NCBI GenBank assembly: GCA_022559845.1
Contig: CM040118.1
Location: 236,267,224-236,331,223 of the forward strand
Source: Amorphophallus konjac
Lineage: Eukaryota; Streptophyta; Magnoliopsida; Alismatales; Araceae
Direction: 5' to 3'
DNA: 64,000 nucleotides
The notes below the pieces were generated by a model. It was not told the origin of the DNA, made no database searches, and was given only the letters and a program-made list of their open reading frames with translations. Positions 32,721 to 44,747 of the stretch are shown here, in pieces. The translations under genes were made by a program, and so were the position numbers. Numbering within the stretch: position 1 is the stretch's first letter; each line of letters begins with the position of its first letter.

Positions 32721-33161
32721 TTTTCCACCCTTTAGGCTTGCATTTGCATCCGTGTGAGGGAGTTAACCTTAGTCAACCCAAAGTTTGGACCTTATTTCCA
32801 TAGGATTCCTATCTTGAGGGAATTATTATTAATTCAAATCATTAAAAGGTCTATTAAAATCCCTGAAATATTTCCCATCATATCAACTTGTTTGACTTGG
32901 GTGAAAACTCTCACATTGCATTGTTTGTGTTGTTTGGGCTTGTTCAAGCCCATCAGTGGTGTTTTGTGTTTCATCCACATGTTTTATTGTTGTTAGGCCC
33001 ATTTAACTTAGCCCATTTTGTGTGTCCATTGTCTAGTCCATTGTCCCGTGGTCCGTTGTCCATTCTTCCTTGGTCCTTGCATTAGTTAGTCAGTTCCTTC
33101 TTGTCCTCAAGCCCAGTAAGCCCATTACTTCCCTCCTTGTATTAAGTCTCCATTTGCCCTC

Positions 33162-35060
33162 ATGGAGCATCGTTCCAATCCCTTGTATCATCCTTTTCCC
33201 CAATCTTCTTCCTATTCCTATGTGGAATCCTCTTCCCACGTGGGCCCATCTTCCCGTGGTCCCTCCAATCCATCCGAGGAACATGCTAATCTCATGGCCC
33301 ATCTTTCAAGTCTTGTTCGCCAAATGGACCCGACCCAGGCCCATCGTCTTATTGTAAATCATCTTAATGGGCCTTCTTCTCATCATCACGGGCCTCCTTC
33401 TTCTTCCCATGCGGCTAGCCCGATTCCTAATACTCATTCATCTAATGGGCCTCATTTCTTTAATGGGCCACCTTCCTTCAATGGGTCCCATTCTCTTAAT
33501 GGGCCCCGTTCCCTTCATGGTCCTTCTATTCCTAGTGGGCCCCCATCCTTCAATGGGCTGTTATCTTCCTCCATTGGGCCCTCTTCTACTCTTAATGGAC
33601 CCGCTTCCTTTAACGGGCCTTCTTATTCTCTTAGTGGACCTACTCTTCTTAATGGACCTCCATCTCCTACCCATGCTGCTGCTAGCCCGAGTAGTCCTCA
33701 CATTCATGATCCTTCTAGGTCCATATATCCTTCTACTCTCGGAATGGGCCCTTCTTCTTCTCATCCCGGATCCTCTCATCCGACCCAATATCATCCTGGT
33801 CCAAATTCATTGGCTCAAGTTGGCCCATATTCTTCTCGATCTCTCCCTACCTAGGAGATGATTGCTCAAGCCCAGCGCCAGCTTGATGAACTTCAACACC
33901 AAATTGTTCCCAAATCCTCTTTAAGTATTCCATTCGCATTTCAAGGTCTTCGGCTTCCGCCATCTTCACAAATTCCCGCATATCACCGTTATGGTGGAGT
34001 CGGTGACCCCTATGTGCACTTGAAGGAGTTTATTTATGAGTCGGTCCAGTTTCGACATGACCAACGCTTGATGGCCTATCTATTTGGTCTATCATTGGAA
34101 GGCCCGGTAAGGGATTGGTTCTTTTCGTTGCCGCAATAGCAAGTTATGAATTTTCAAGCTGTGCAAGAGAAGTTCATTCAGCAGTTTCAAAACCAGGTTG
34201 GACCTAGGTATACTATGGTGGATCTGGCCCATGAGATGATAAAGCTTGAAGAAGATTTCTGCACCTTTACCGACCGTTGGCGTCGCCTTGCCACGCAGGT
34301 CCCGGGGCACATTTTGGAGGGAGAGCAAATCAAGATGCTGATATCCAATGCCACGCCCGAGTATCGGTTTATCTTAGCCCTCAATGACATCACCTCCTGG
34401 CAACAACTTTACAGTCGAGCCCGCTTCATCTGCCAACAACTCCAAGATTCCCTTGACCCCACGTCCTCTCCACCTTCTACATCTCCACACTCTTCACCAT
34501 CTGTATCTCCCTCCACATATCAACCTTCACCTTCTGCATATCAACCCTCCACGAGTCAGCCATACACCCCCACATATCAACCACCCGCATATCCCTCCAT
34601 GAGTCAGCCCTCCACCTTTACATACCCACATGTATCTCCACTTGCGTCTCCACCCCCGGTCAAGGAAACACCACATCCCGAGCAGGTGGATGCCGTCTAC
34701 ATACCTCCCCACTCCGTTCCACGTATGCCTTCACCAAATCCCTCCTCCGTCGGCCAAGCACTATTGCCTACGCAGCATTCACTTCCGTCTCCACAACCTT
34801 CTCCACCATTACATATCCCTCGGCATCCCCCTAGCCCGAAGCAGGCTCCTCACCCTCCAGTGCCGGAGTCTTTTACATATATTTTTAGGGCTTTGATGGC
34901 CACTCACGCATTGTCGCTCCCTCCAGTTGTGCCTTGTCGACTCATGGTCAGGAATATGCTTCAATATTGTGATTTTCACCGCCAGTAGGGGCATTTGGTT
35001 GAGGATTGTCCCGAGTTCTGAGAGTATGTTTATGGCATGGAAGATAATAAGAGGATTGAT
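33162..35060 (+). pseudogene. N1 gag (capsid domain and zinc knuckle, broken)
   Basis: One frame runs from the ATG at 33162 to about 35060. The N-terminal third is low complexity with many FNGP/LNGP repeats (33440-33660). The Gag domain reads RYGGVGDPYVHLKEF, LEGPVRDWFFSLPQ and EKFIQQFQNQVGPRYTM (33960-34210), then EDFCTFTDRWRRLATQVPG. A proline-rich linker leads to CDFHRQ-stop-GHLVEDC (about 34965-35010), a zinc knuckle of the Tat/Ogre form. TAG stops at 33852, 34137 and 34986 and a TGA near 35020 interrupt the frame, all explainable by C-to-T changes. The protein would form the particle; no pol follows. Confidence 0.82.
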
Positions 35061-35068
35061 TGGGCCGC

Positions 35069-37030
35069 ATGCATAAAGTTGTTTTAGATCTCCATAGCAA
35101 GCAGCAGCAACAAGAAGTGCCACCTAGGCAGCAGTCTCCGTTACTTTGAGACCAGGGGCACCCCTGTGATTCCTCATCTAGTGCTGCACTCGCTCCGTCA
35201 ACCATCCCATTACCTTCGCTATCCTCTATCCAATCTCCACAACCTCCACAAACCCAAGCCTCTGCTCAGGCCAGTGCCACCTCTCCTTCTTCCTCCATTC
35301 CCATTACCACTACTTCTACCCCCAACGCCGCCCGACCCATTATGTCGATGCTTCGACGGTGGGCACCACGACCCTCTTCTCCATCCCCTTTATCACCGTC
35401 TCCATTACCTCCACCGCCATCCTCACCTCCCTCTTTATCGCCTACACCATCTCCACCACCCTCACCATTGCCTAAACCTCCATCATCCCCACCATCACCT
35501 TTGCCCGAGCCTGAGCAAGTTTCGCCTCTATCACCCTCGCCCGAGCAAGCCACACCTCCACCCTTACCTTTGCCTCCACCTAAACACACCATCCCCGTTG
35601 AAACCTCCGCGTCTTCCGAACATATTCCTATCCCCATTTCTCCAACCACTTCCACCCCACGGAGCGGGTGTGCGTTACCCATGGTGTCCCTTGGGTCTAA
35701 TCCCCAGGGAGACAATAAGCCAAGTCAGGATGATTTAGTGTCGGCCGTGTATTTCAAGATTTAGGATTTTATCTGTCGAATGTCGGTTCGCGGCTTGATC
35801 CCCGGTCATCTTTGGGATAATGAGTCTAAATTTCCTCTGGAGACGGTTGCTAAGAAGAGTTCCCTTGCATTAGTGCCAGTTTATTCACAAGCGAGGCTGG
35901 TGGCAATCTCATTGCTTACCGGAGGATTCGTTATTGATGTTGTTATTACCTCTTGCTCGATTGCGGTTCAGTTCACTGGCCAAGAGGGGTTCTCTACTCA
36001 GATTGTGCTAACTCATACGGCCGCTAAACAGATTATGCACTCTATGTTCAAAGGGCAATTGGCCGTATCTTCTGCATTTTCCAAGGACATTCTGCACATC
36101 CTATGCAATCTCCCTTGGTTCATTAGCAAGTCGGCCATGTCAACGCCGCGCATTACTCTCCCTCAGTTTCGTCCTACTCTTCAGGTAAGGGAGTTATGCT
36201 TCGTGCCCAATTTCCGAGTGGAGATGCCGAATCTCATGTCTCTTGTGCCGAGAGACGAAACTCCATGGTTTTCTGATATTCATCATTCTAAGGAGTCACT
36301 TGCTCAAGAATGTCCGCATACTGTTAACACCGGGTGTCTAGGGGCAACCACCCCGATGAAGTTGCATGTTCACAGTCGGGCCAGGCCGTCTGCCAGGTGG
36401 GCCCGTTATTTCAGAAGGTATTACAGATTAAGAAGCCCGAAGGTCCATGCCCGCACCAGGCGGGTCCATTTTCAAGAGATTTCTACCAAGAAGAGGCAGC
36501 GACGCAAATTCAATGGCCGTCGGTTGTGCATTCAGGGGTCCACTTCTTCTTCTTCTCCTTTCTATTCATCGTTTCTTTTGCTCAGCTCCCACCCTTGGGT
36601 GGTGTATCTTCCCTCTTCAGATCTAGCTCCTATGATCTTCTCCTCTCTTCTGGGGTCCGCAAGCCCCTACTCTTCCTCTTCTCCTCTCCATCCGGAGTCT
36701 CTAGATTATCCCTCCTCTCATGATTCTAGGCCTCGCCCTAGGCCTATGTCATCCTTCCATCCCGATCTTGGGACTTCCCCTTATTCTTCATCCCCGAGAC
36801 TTTCGGGTGTTGCTTTTGATTCTTCCCCGACTTTGTCGGGTGATTACAATTCTCCTTCTCTGGCCCTACCGGATGACTACTACTCTCCTTCTCCGCCCAT
36901 GTCGGATGATCATTCTCCTCCTTCCTCATCTTCACAGCAATCCTTTCGTTGTCTTTCTATTCTCTCCTCTTCTCCCTTTCAGGGTCTTCGCCCTTTCTCT
37001 TGCTATTTTCGAGGCTTTAGTCCACCTTGA
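35069..37030 (+). pseudogene. N1 second ORF, proline/serine-rich, function unknown
   Basis: A different frame from gag opens at 35069 and runs to 37030, with a TGA near 35145 and a TAG at 35762. It has a long Pro/Ser linker (35250-35690), then a folded-looking core, DLVSAVYFKI-stop-DFICRMSVRGLIPG, followed by hydrophobic and charged stretches to about 36300, and a Ser/Pro tail with SDD/SP repeats. N2 has the same core (DLATAVLFKMQEFICQMPIR), which shows that it is a real conserved protein region. I see no protease, polymerase or nuclease motif. It may be a degraded Gag-Pol linker or an accessory protein. Confidence 0.6.
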
Positions 37031-40000
37031 TCTCAGCTAACCTTTGCTTATTTTGTATCTGGTTCCTTGTTATCAAGGTCTCTGCACCTTAACGAGGGAG
37101 TTCTAGCCCTCGTCTCTCTTCCTTTTTATCCTTATTCGTCCAGTTTGATGTCTGCCGCTCCTCCGTGTAGGGGAATCTTTGATCCTTTGCTATCGTCTCA
37201 TCTTTGTCTTGTCAAGTAAGGAATACAAAGCTCGTGCTGCTCAAAAGCTCGATAGTCAAGATCGCTTTAGGACGTTGGTTTCCGTTCCATGGATTTGCAA
37301 GGTATCGTAATTTTGTGTTATCATCGCTATTATCTCTCTTACTCCTGCACACGCTTATAATGCTATTCCTCAACATGGTTTAGTGGCTTTTAGAAATTTG
37401 CTTAGTTAAGCTTAGTCAAAATGAGTTCGCTTCTGCAGCATCCTTAGGCTGGTGATAACTCTGCACTGGGAGTCTAGTTTCTTTCCTTGATTGTTGAGGG
37501 TGACCTTTGAGTATGGATTTTTCACACACTACATGGCGAGCCATAGCCGATTTCTCTGAGACACACCGTTGCTGCTTTGGCCATACTTTGGATATGCACA
37601 AAGGACTTTTCTTTTTTCTGCTCGGCCAAGTGCAGGCGCAAGAGATGGATGGATAAGATGACCAACCTAGGCGCTCCCTAATACGGGAGAGGTCTCAAAT
37701 AGGGGCAGTCTTGACCCTCAAAAATGAGCTTTCATGTAAAATCTAGCCAATAAGGGCTGTCAAAAATAAATGGATGAATCAATACAAAATTATGAATCAA
37801 AGGCATGGCAAGAGTGGCAGTACAGTTCCCCGCGGGATGTCATGAGCCCGGTCGCATGCGTGCCTGATAAATATGGGTCTAAAAATCAAAGACACAAAGC
37901 CCCGGCGCAACAGACCTACTCTTTGAGAGGTAGTGCCCTGAAAGGAAGTCAAGTCATGATATCTCCCATCATGTATTAAGCTTGTCTCCAATTTTTCTTC
38001 TGCTTCTCCCTCTTAGGCTGGGTTGTATCCCGAGTATGGCCTTAATAGGGGCGCCGTTCTTTAGAAGCGGTTAGTTGTGGTAAGCCACCCTCACATGCAC
38101 GCCCTGCTCAAGGGAAGTCTTTAATGAGAGGGGAGGGACGACGATCCCTGGCCAGTACTTCGAGCCTGTCTTTCGGTGCTGCGAATTGCTATTTCAAAAT
38201 TAAAAAAAATCAAATATTGTCAAAAATTCAAAAAAAAATCAAATATTGTCAAAAACCCAAAAAAATGATGAGATATGTCAAAAACCCAAAAAAATGAGAT
38301 ATTGTCAAAAACCCAAAAAAATGAGATATTGTCAAAAAATCTAAAAAAATCAAATATTTCAAAATCCAAAAAAAAATCAAATATTTTAAAATCTAAAAAA
38401 ATCAAGAAAATTGAAAAATCTAAAAATATTTATCTTTTTGTTCCTTTATATCTATTTATTTTGAGAACAGATACGTAATCTGTTTGCTAAGTGTGCAGGT
38501 TACAGGTACTCAAGCTTTCATTGCTATATCTTTGTGCTCTGCCTCCTATCCACATCTTTGATCTGTTCTTTCCTTCTTCAATCATATCTCTCGATCTATT
38601 CTGAATCTTGTGTCCTTCTCAATTTTTGTTTGCAATGATTATATCTATATGAGAGGACTTTACCTCACGATTATGAACCTGACGGTTCTGCTTCATTCTG
38701 ATCTTAGATTTTGACTGAAGGGTGTATTTGTTTATGTCCTTTGTCCCGCCGCGGCCTTGTCTCGCCGTGTCTATGTCCCACCGTGTTGTCCCACACATGT
38801 TATTTTATTCTTCACCACATATTGTTAGTTGTCTTGCATATGTTGTTAGTCGTCCTTCTATATCTCGTGTGTTGTCCCAACCGTGTGGTCATCCCTCATG
38901 TTCTTGTCCCAACCGTGTGTTGTCTCACTGCATTATTATCTTGTCCCCCACGTTCATCTTGCATACGTATGGTTTGTTCATGCCATTGCATATGTGCTTG
39001 TTCGTCTTGTTGTGTTATTTTCCATTCGTTTGATCGTTATGTTTTGTTGTGTTGTCGGTCATTCAGTTAATCGTTGTGTTTTGTTGTCTTTCGTTCATGC
39101 TTGTTTATCATGGTCATTCATATTGTTGTTGTCTTATTTGAAAATCCACAAAAATCAAAAAAAATGGAAAATTCAAAAAAATGCTGCTTCGCTTGACAGG
39201 TAAGTCAGGTATGACTCTCTATCCCTGCGCATTGTTGTATTACTATATGGTATCTACATTATTATAGCCTCTCAAGGACCGGCCGGTTGCCCGTGTGTTC
39301 TGGGATCTGATGTTCCCCTTTAACAAAAACGATGATGATCTAGGAGCATACGGTTAATCGTTGGATAAGCCGCTCGGTTGAGTCGGGTGGGGGACGACGG
39401 ACTCTGTCTCGCACACCGTGGTTGCAAGAAGACTCTTGACCCCGTCTTGGCTCAGTCTAGCAATATTATCCCTGAGTACTTTCTATTTTATCCTTTCTTT
39501 GCATTCGTTTTGACGATTTCTTTATTTTAGCCCAGCATGCATCATGTCATTTTGAGCATTCATGCCTTGTGATCCGTTCAAGGATTTCTCCTCAGCAATG
39601 GTTGATTGCACTTAAGCTCTCTTGGATAAGAGATTCTTCATTCCACTCTGAATTTGAACGTTTTCTCTGATCTTCCCGCTTGGTCTGGTTAGCCAGCGTG
39701 ATTCCTGTCTGGATTTTATCTCAGTCTTATCTCTCCTTTTCCAGCTCTAATGCTGTGTTCCTTCCGACCCACTCATTGTCCGTGGATTGTGTCCCCAATG
39801 AGGCTGGTCATGTTTCCTCCCTTCGTTTAGTTCTCCAGACATGTCTCATCCTTGTCATCCATTTCAAGTGGTTAGTTCGGCATTTTCGAGAAAATTCAAG
39901 TCGCTTGTTGGTTGTGACGGGTGTCTTTTTGCCTTGATGCCCCGCTTATCACTTCTCTCCGTTTCATCTCCGCTTCATCTCCATTTCACGTCGCTATCGC

Positions 40001-40067
40001 TTTTGCTCCATCTCCTTTCCATTTTGCCTCCGCATCGCTTTCGCTCGTTCCCTTGCAAAGCAGACAT
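37031..40067 (+). other. N1 3' non-coding region conserved with N2
   Basis: No gene is visible, yet several blocks match N2 in the same order: the hairpin-like cgaggg...ttctagccctcg (37095 and 52885), gaccaacctagg...tcaaataggggcag (37660 and 53467), tttgagaggtagtgcc (37922 and 53732) and gatgatctag...gttaatcgt (39340 and 57735). Conservation of non-coding blocks between two pol-less elements suggests cis functions or common descent from a larger element. Confidence 0.65.
38190..38420. repeat. AT-rich tandem repeat in N1
   Basis: Units of about 26-28 bases close to aaatattgtcaaaaaccc plus an A run are repeated about eight times. N2 has a similar array at the matching place (53995-54190). Confidence 0.8.
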
Positions 40068-40081
40068 CCAGGAGGGGCATC
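40068..40081 (+). other. N1 polypurine tract
   Basis: ccaggaggggcatc lies directly before the 3' LTR; N2 has caaggaggggcatc at the same position. Confidence 0.75.
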
Positions 40082-42388
40082 TGTTGACACCCATTTTTAG
40101 CCCACAAGTTGCGTCATTTCTAGGGCTGTCAATGGGCTTGGCCGGCCCGACAGGCCCGCGGGCTTAATTGGCCCGATTTCGGGCAGGGCCGCAAGGTCTT
40201 TTTCGGCCCGCGGGTTTTTAGTCGAGCCTAAAAGCCCGGCCCGACTAGACTCGCGGGCTGGGCTCGGGCTTTGAGTTCGGCCCGCGGGCCAACCCGGCCC
40301 GATCCCTTTTTCTATTCTCACTTCAAATTTTAAAAACTATTTAGTCAAACTTATGTTATTTTACTTAATTAGAACTTTTAAAATTCTCTTTTCACACAAA
40401 TTATGCAATTAATATCAAAATTTTAATTTATTTAGTGAGATTATAAGTTTTATAGTATTAAATCTATTAATTTTTATTATTTTTATTATTTTATTTAAGT
40501 AGTCGGGCCGGACCGGGCCTTAGTCGGGCTTTGAATTTTTTACATAATGTCGGGCCCGACCCGGCCCGGCCCGACATAGGTCGGGCCCGGGCCGGGCTCA
40601 GGCCTTATTCTTGATAAGTCGGGCCCGGGCCGGGCCGACCTAAGCCCGGCCCGGGCCCGGCCCATTGACAGCCCTAGTCATTTCCCTTATTTATCATTTT
40701 TGATGTCCCGAATTACCCATTATTTTGGAGCCTTCTTTGGATGGATTTCGAGCCAATTTTCATTGTTCCATTTCCTTTGAGCCCTAGAGATCATGATTTC
40801 CTAGAGCCCTGGAGCTTATTTTATCAACTTCTGGCTTCTAAGTCGACTAACGGCCCATTTAGGCCGGCTTCCCTCAAGTAATCGGCTCTCTCCCGCTACG
40901 TAGTCCTGAAAGTTATCCTTTTTCATCTTCTTTTCTCCCTTTATTCAAAATGTTATCTTCACCAAAGTTGTTCCTCTTTCAAAGATCTACAATTTCTTCT
41001 TCTACGCCGTTGGCCAGTTCTGCCTTGTTTGTGCGTCAGAGCACATGTAACGGTCTAGTATAGATGCGTCAGAGCACTGTGACGGTTCTATACTAGACCG
41101 TCACAGTCAAACTTGTCTGAAATCATCCCGTTCGACCCCCAGAGCATGGCGGTCCTACCCTTGACTATCGGAGCACATGTGGCGGTCCTACGATAGACCG
41201 TTACACATAGCCGAGAGTCCAATTTGTGCTGGACTCTGTCCCGAAAACTGTGCAGCGGGCCTATCTTTCAGAGCCCATAACTTCTTCAATTCTTATCCAA
41301 ATCGATCCCCGTTTTTTCCTACTTCTAGCCCTTTGTATTATCTTGAATTTGGTTCATAGAAATCAAATTTTCATTGGCTATATATCTCAGGATCTGGGTC
41401 GCAAGATCAGGATTTAAGCATCCTGGTACAACTAAAACTTTGTTTTCTAGTGCGACGGGGCTACCTTCCAAGATCCATATCTTCTAGAATCCTCCTCCGA
41501 ATTGATCCCCGTTTATTCCTATCTCTTGTCCTTAGTATTATCTCGAGTTTGATCCAGAGAACTTGATTTATCTTAGACTATATATCCGGGAATCATGATA
41601 AGAAGATGAGGCTTTCTTGTAAAACTCTATAAAAACTGCCCAGTTCGCAGTTGCAAAGGGGGGCTCTTTCCGGACGTGGGGCGAAGCCATGCTGCAACTC
41701 CAACTCACAACTTCGACCCCATCTTGAAGAGGGAAGTATTAGCTTTCAATTGCATCCTTCTGGGCTTGATTTCATGATCTATATTCTTAGTTCTCTTCCT
41801 CTTAAAATCACAAATCATCATAATTTTCTGCACTTTTCTGCTACATATGCATTTTCCCCCGTTTTGCATCGATGATTTCTCTCTATTCTCTCAATCAAAT
41901 CTCATGATTTCAACTCTCATGCATGCACAACACACACACCTATTATTTCCACCCTTCCACAGGGGTTAAAAACCTCCCCCCGGTGCGTTCTCCCTTAATT
42001 TCTACCCCTATTTTATCACTCCGGGATTGATACTACACATGCATGTTCTAATGAGTTTTTTGTCCTTGTTTTGGCTTTGTTTTGCAGGAGAGCATGAATA
42101 CAACGTGAGGCCTTCTTCATCTAGCTAGTTGGAAGGAGAAGAGGTTTGAGTCCACAAGTTCCCCGCGTCCCGTTCTTAAGCGCTATCAATTCTTCATATT
42201 TCCAAGGTACACTGCGCCCTTTCCTTTATCACTTCATCCCTTTGGGGTTGTTAACCCTTGGTGGCGATCACGGTCAGTTCTTCTATCTCTCATCGCTCTT
42301 TATTCATCATCTTCCATGCCTTTCATGCTATTATGTTATTAGCATAGTTAGGGGCGGGGTAAAGGAAAGAGAGATAAAATTATCAACA
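40082..42388 (+). repeat. 3' LTR of N1
   Basis: It matches 28105-30113 apart from the MITE (40121-40676 plus its target duplication) and a missing segment equivalent to 28492-28757. The second half is nearly identical to the 5' LTR. Confidence 0.92.
40121..40676. mobile_element. hAT-type MITE, TSD GTCATTTC
   Basis: 556 bases with perfect terminal inverted repeats TAGGGCTGTCAATGGGC and an 8-base target duplication GTCATTTC (40113-40120, 40677-40684); the 5' LTR of N1 shows the site without it. The 8-base duplication and TAGGG ends point to hAT transposase. The subterminal parts are built of GGCCCGGGC words and the centre is AT-rich. No coding capacity. Confidence 0.95.
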
Positions 42389-43194
42389 CACGTGTGCACA
42401 CACAGACCATGTGTCCCAGGTCTAGCCCTCTGACTGGTTTTCCCCTCAGCCGGACTCTGGCTGCAAGACGTGGGGCCCAACGGAAACCATTCTAAAAGTA
42501 GTCTCTCAGGGTAGCCTTGCCACCACTCCCTGGTGCCACCACTCGCATGTCGGAAGGCTATGACTAGTGGGGAGTCACTGGTGTGACCATACTCCAAGGA
42601 GAAACTCCGAGAACCACACACGCATCCTGTGCGAAAGTCGAGAAGGACCAAGTGGCGACAAGCCACTGGACTCTGGACGGTCCTCTAGACTCACTAAATC
42701 TAACGGTCCTTGAGTCACAAGACTCGGGGTCAAGACCGTTAAACGTAATGACGCAATGCCGTTAATCTAGCCTAATCCCTTGGTCTAAAACTATGGTAGC
42801 ACGAATACCGAGGTAGCTCACGAGCCGCCGAGACCATTCCCTCGGGAAGGGAACTGAGAAGCCTTCTAGCCCCAGGCTGGACAGCTGGACTCACAGTCCG
42901 AAGCCACCCATATGGCCCAAGCGAAAAATACAGAAGCATGATTCCCAAGGCAGCTCACAAGCCGCCACGCCGATTCCCCATCCTAAGGAAAGGCGGGGAA
43001 CCTCCAGCCCCAGACTGGCAGCTGGACTCGCAGTCCAAGGCCAAACACTTGGCCCAGTCAGAAACCATCTTTCGTAGAAAACTACGACATGCGAGGGAAC
43101 CCCACCGCACTCACACCGATGTACGGTGTCACAAGCTGAGAACACCACTTCTCGAGACTCGAATCGGCAAGGAAAGAACCACCGATTGACAAAA

Positions 43195-43930
43195 CACAGT
43201 AAACGGTCCACCCTGGGTCGTTCTTGTAAACACGGTTGGTTGATGGACCGCCTGAGAACTTAAACGGTTCTACACAGACCGTTTGATGATCTGGCACGGT
43301 CACCTACTAACTGCCTATAAGCCCCATAAACGGTCCTCCTTGGGCCTTGCAAGATATGTGCGGCCCCTCCTTGGACCGCTCCAGACAATGAACGGCTCAA
43401 ATGCTGTCGTTCAAGCTCTGGACAGAACGAGAAACCACAAGGCCTTACCTAGACCATTCGGACCTACACGGTCCAACGATACGCCGCTTGGCTAGATGAA
43501 CGGTCCCCCTTGGGGCCGTCCAGTCACCTAACGACACGAAAGTTGAACGGTCATCTCGTGACCGTGGAAACGTACACGGCCTAACCCAGGACCGTGCAAA
43601 GGACTAAACGGCCAAACCCTTGACCGTGTAGACCCAACACTGTGCAACGGTTAAAATGCAACGGTCACAACCACCTCGGGAGTCATGCTGGCTCCACGAA
43701 GTACATGGTCGGCCTATGGGCCGTCCAATAGTTACACGGTCGAACGATGGACCGTTTACCTTACTGACACAAAGGGGCAGGTGGCGGTCAGACCAAGACC
43801 GCCCAACCATAAAATCGGTCTGCCATAGACCACCCAGATAGGAAGAGCGGTCTATCGCAGGGCCGCTACCCCAAAACAAGGTGAAACGGACGATAAGCGG
43901 TCACCCTGGGGGTCGTCTCACCTTATAAGC
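43195..43930. repeat. ACGGTC...GACCGT words in L1 LTR
   Basis: Some 20 half or full inverted repeats of the form AACGGTC, 6-9 bases, GGACCGT lie here, and again at 61975-62720 in the other LTR. Many copies are degenerate in one arm. Confidence 0.75.
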
Positions 43931-44503
43931 GGCTTCTATAAGACCGCGTTTAAGCCGGAAAATCGAGAACGGCGGGAAACACCCCAAAAAGCCATTCCAT
44001 GACCCATTCATCCCCGGGTGAAGGGGAAACAAAGGGGAATCCATCCCCAAGCACCCTAGCATGCATCTATACCCTTTGATCGGTCAAAAATATCACGAAA
44101 CAAGAGATCCGGCTCACTCCCCAAAAACATGGATTTTGCCCAAAATGCAAAAATAAACCCGCTCGGCTTGCCACGGCCTACAAAACTCGCAGGAAAGGAA
44201 GTGCACGAGCTGGAGGTCCATCTCCCTACCTTCACCGAAGATTCTGCGTCCCGAGGTCACCGATCCGCAAAGAAATGTCGTTTAAACCCTCGCCGGCTCG
44301 CGATCGCGCCTACGAGCTTCCACGCGCCTCCATCCCACGATCCTCGACCGATCCTCGCCGTCATCCTTGCCCGCGTCGCCCCGCTACACCCCCGCCCCAC
44401 TCCGTCGACCGCCAGAGAAGAGAGGGTGAGAAGGGAGAGCGTGAGAGAAGAGAGAGGGAGAGAGTTAGAAAATGAGAGTGAGGGAGAGAGAGAAAAAGGA
44501 GGT

Positions 44504-44513
44504 TATATATATA
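44504..44513 (-). promoter_or_regulatory. Putative TATA box of L1 LTR
   Basis: TATATATATA lies about 220 bases into the minus-strand LTR and is followed by a CT-rich stretch; the same sequence is at 63289-63298. Confidence 0.5.
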
Positions 44514-44730
44514 GAAAAACCAAAAAATTCCAAAAATTTAGAAAAAAATATTAAAAATTACCTCGGCGATCCTCGGGAGGAGCACAATGCGATGGTACTA
44601 TCCCGAAGTTGGAGAACGCCACGGTTCGCCCTGCACAGAGTTCCGAACATACATCAGGAAAAAATACGTGTAATGCACAAAATACACTCCGGGACCCACA
44701 AAAGCGATCCAAAAAACCTGGGGCATTACA

Positions 44731-44747
44731 GCCCTCCCCCCTTAAAG
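44731..44747 (-). other. L1 polypurine tract
   Basis: Minus strand CTTTAAGGGGGGAGGGC directly before the LTR start, preceded by GAGGATGAAATTT, the usual 3' internal end of plant Gypsy elements. Confidence 0.85.

Larger units (their letters stand above)
28105..42388 (+). mobile_element. Ogre-like non-autonomous Gypsy element N1, TSD CACGT
   Basis: Both LTRs start TGTTGACACCC and end ATTATCAACA; CACGT flanks both sides (28100-28104, 42389-42393), and the L1 sister LTR shows the empty site at 61173-61177. Internally: primer site, long leader with repeats, gag with a capsid domain and damaged zinc knuckle, a second proline-rich ORF and about 3 kb of non-coding DNA. No protease, reverse transcriptase or integrase was found, so it is non-autonomous. 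It hosts solo LTR B and a MITE. Confidence 0.9.
42394..44730 (-). repeat. L1 3' LTR, proximal piece
   Basis: Continues 27204-28104 after N1 (42389-42393 is the duplicated CACGT). It ends ...CCTGGGGCATTACA on the plus strand, so the minus-strand LTR starts TGTAATGCCCCAGG. It matches 61178-63516. Confidence 0.92.

Noticed and set aside
35266..35715. Minus-strand open frame of 149 codons, Gly/Glu-rich
   Set aside because: Shadow of the CCACC-rich proline linker of the N1 second ORF.
35900..35960. Possible protease motif in the N1 second ORF (LLTGGFVIDVVIT)
   Set aside because: No D-T/S-G triad and no flap motif; the resemblance is limited to hydrophobic residues.
44129..44554. Plus-strand open frame of 141 codons
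   Set aside because: It lies inside the L1 LTR, is antisense to L1 and ends in a simple GAGAGA-rich tract that belongs to the LTR promoter region.
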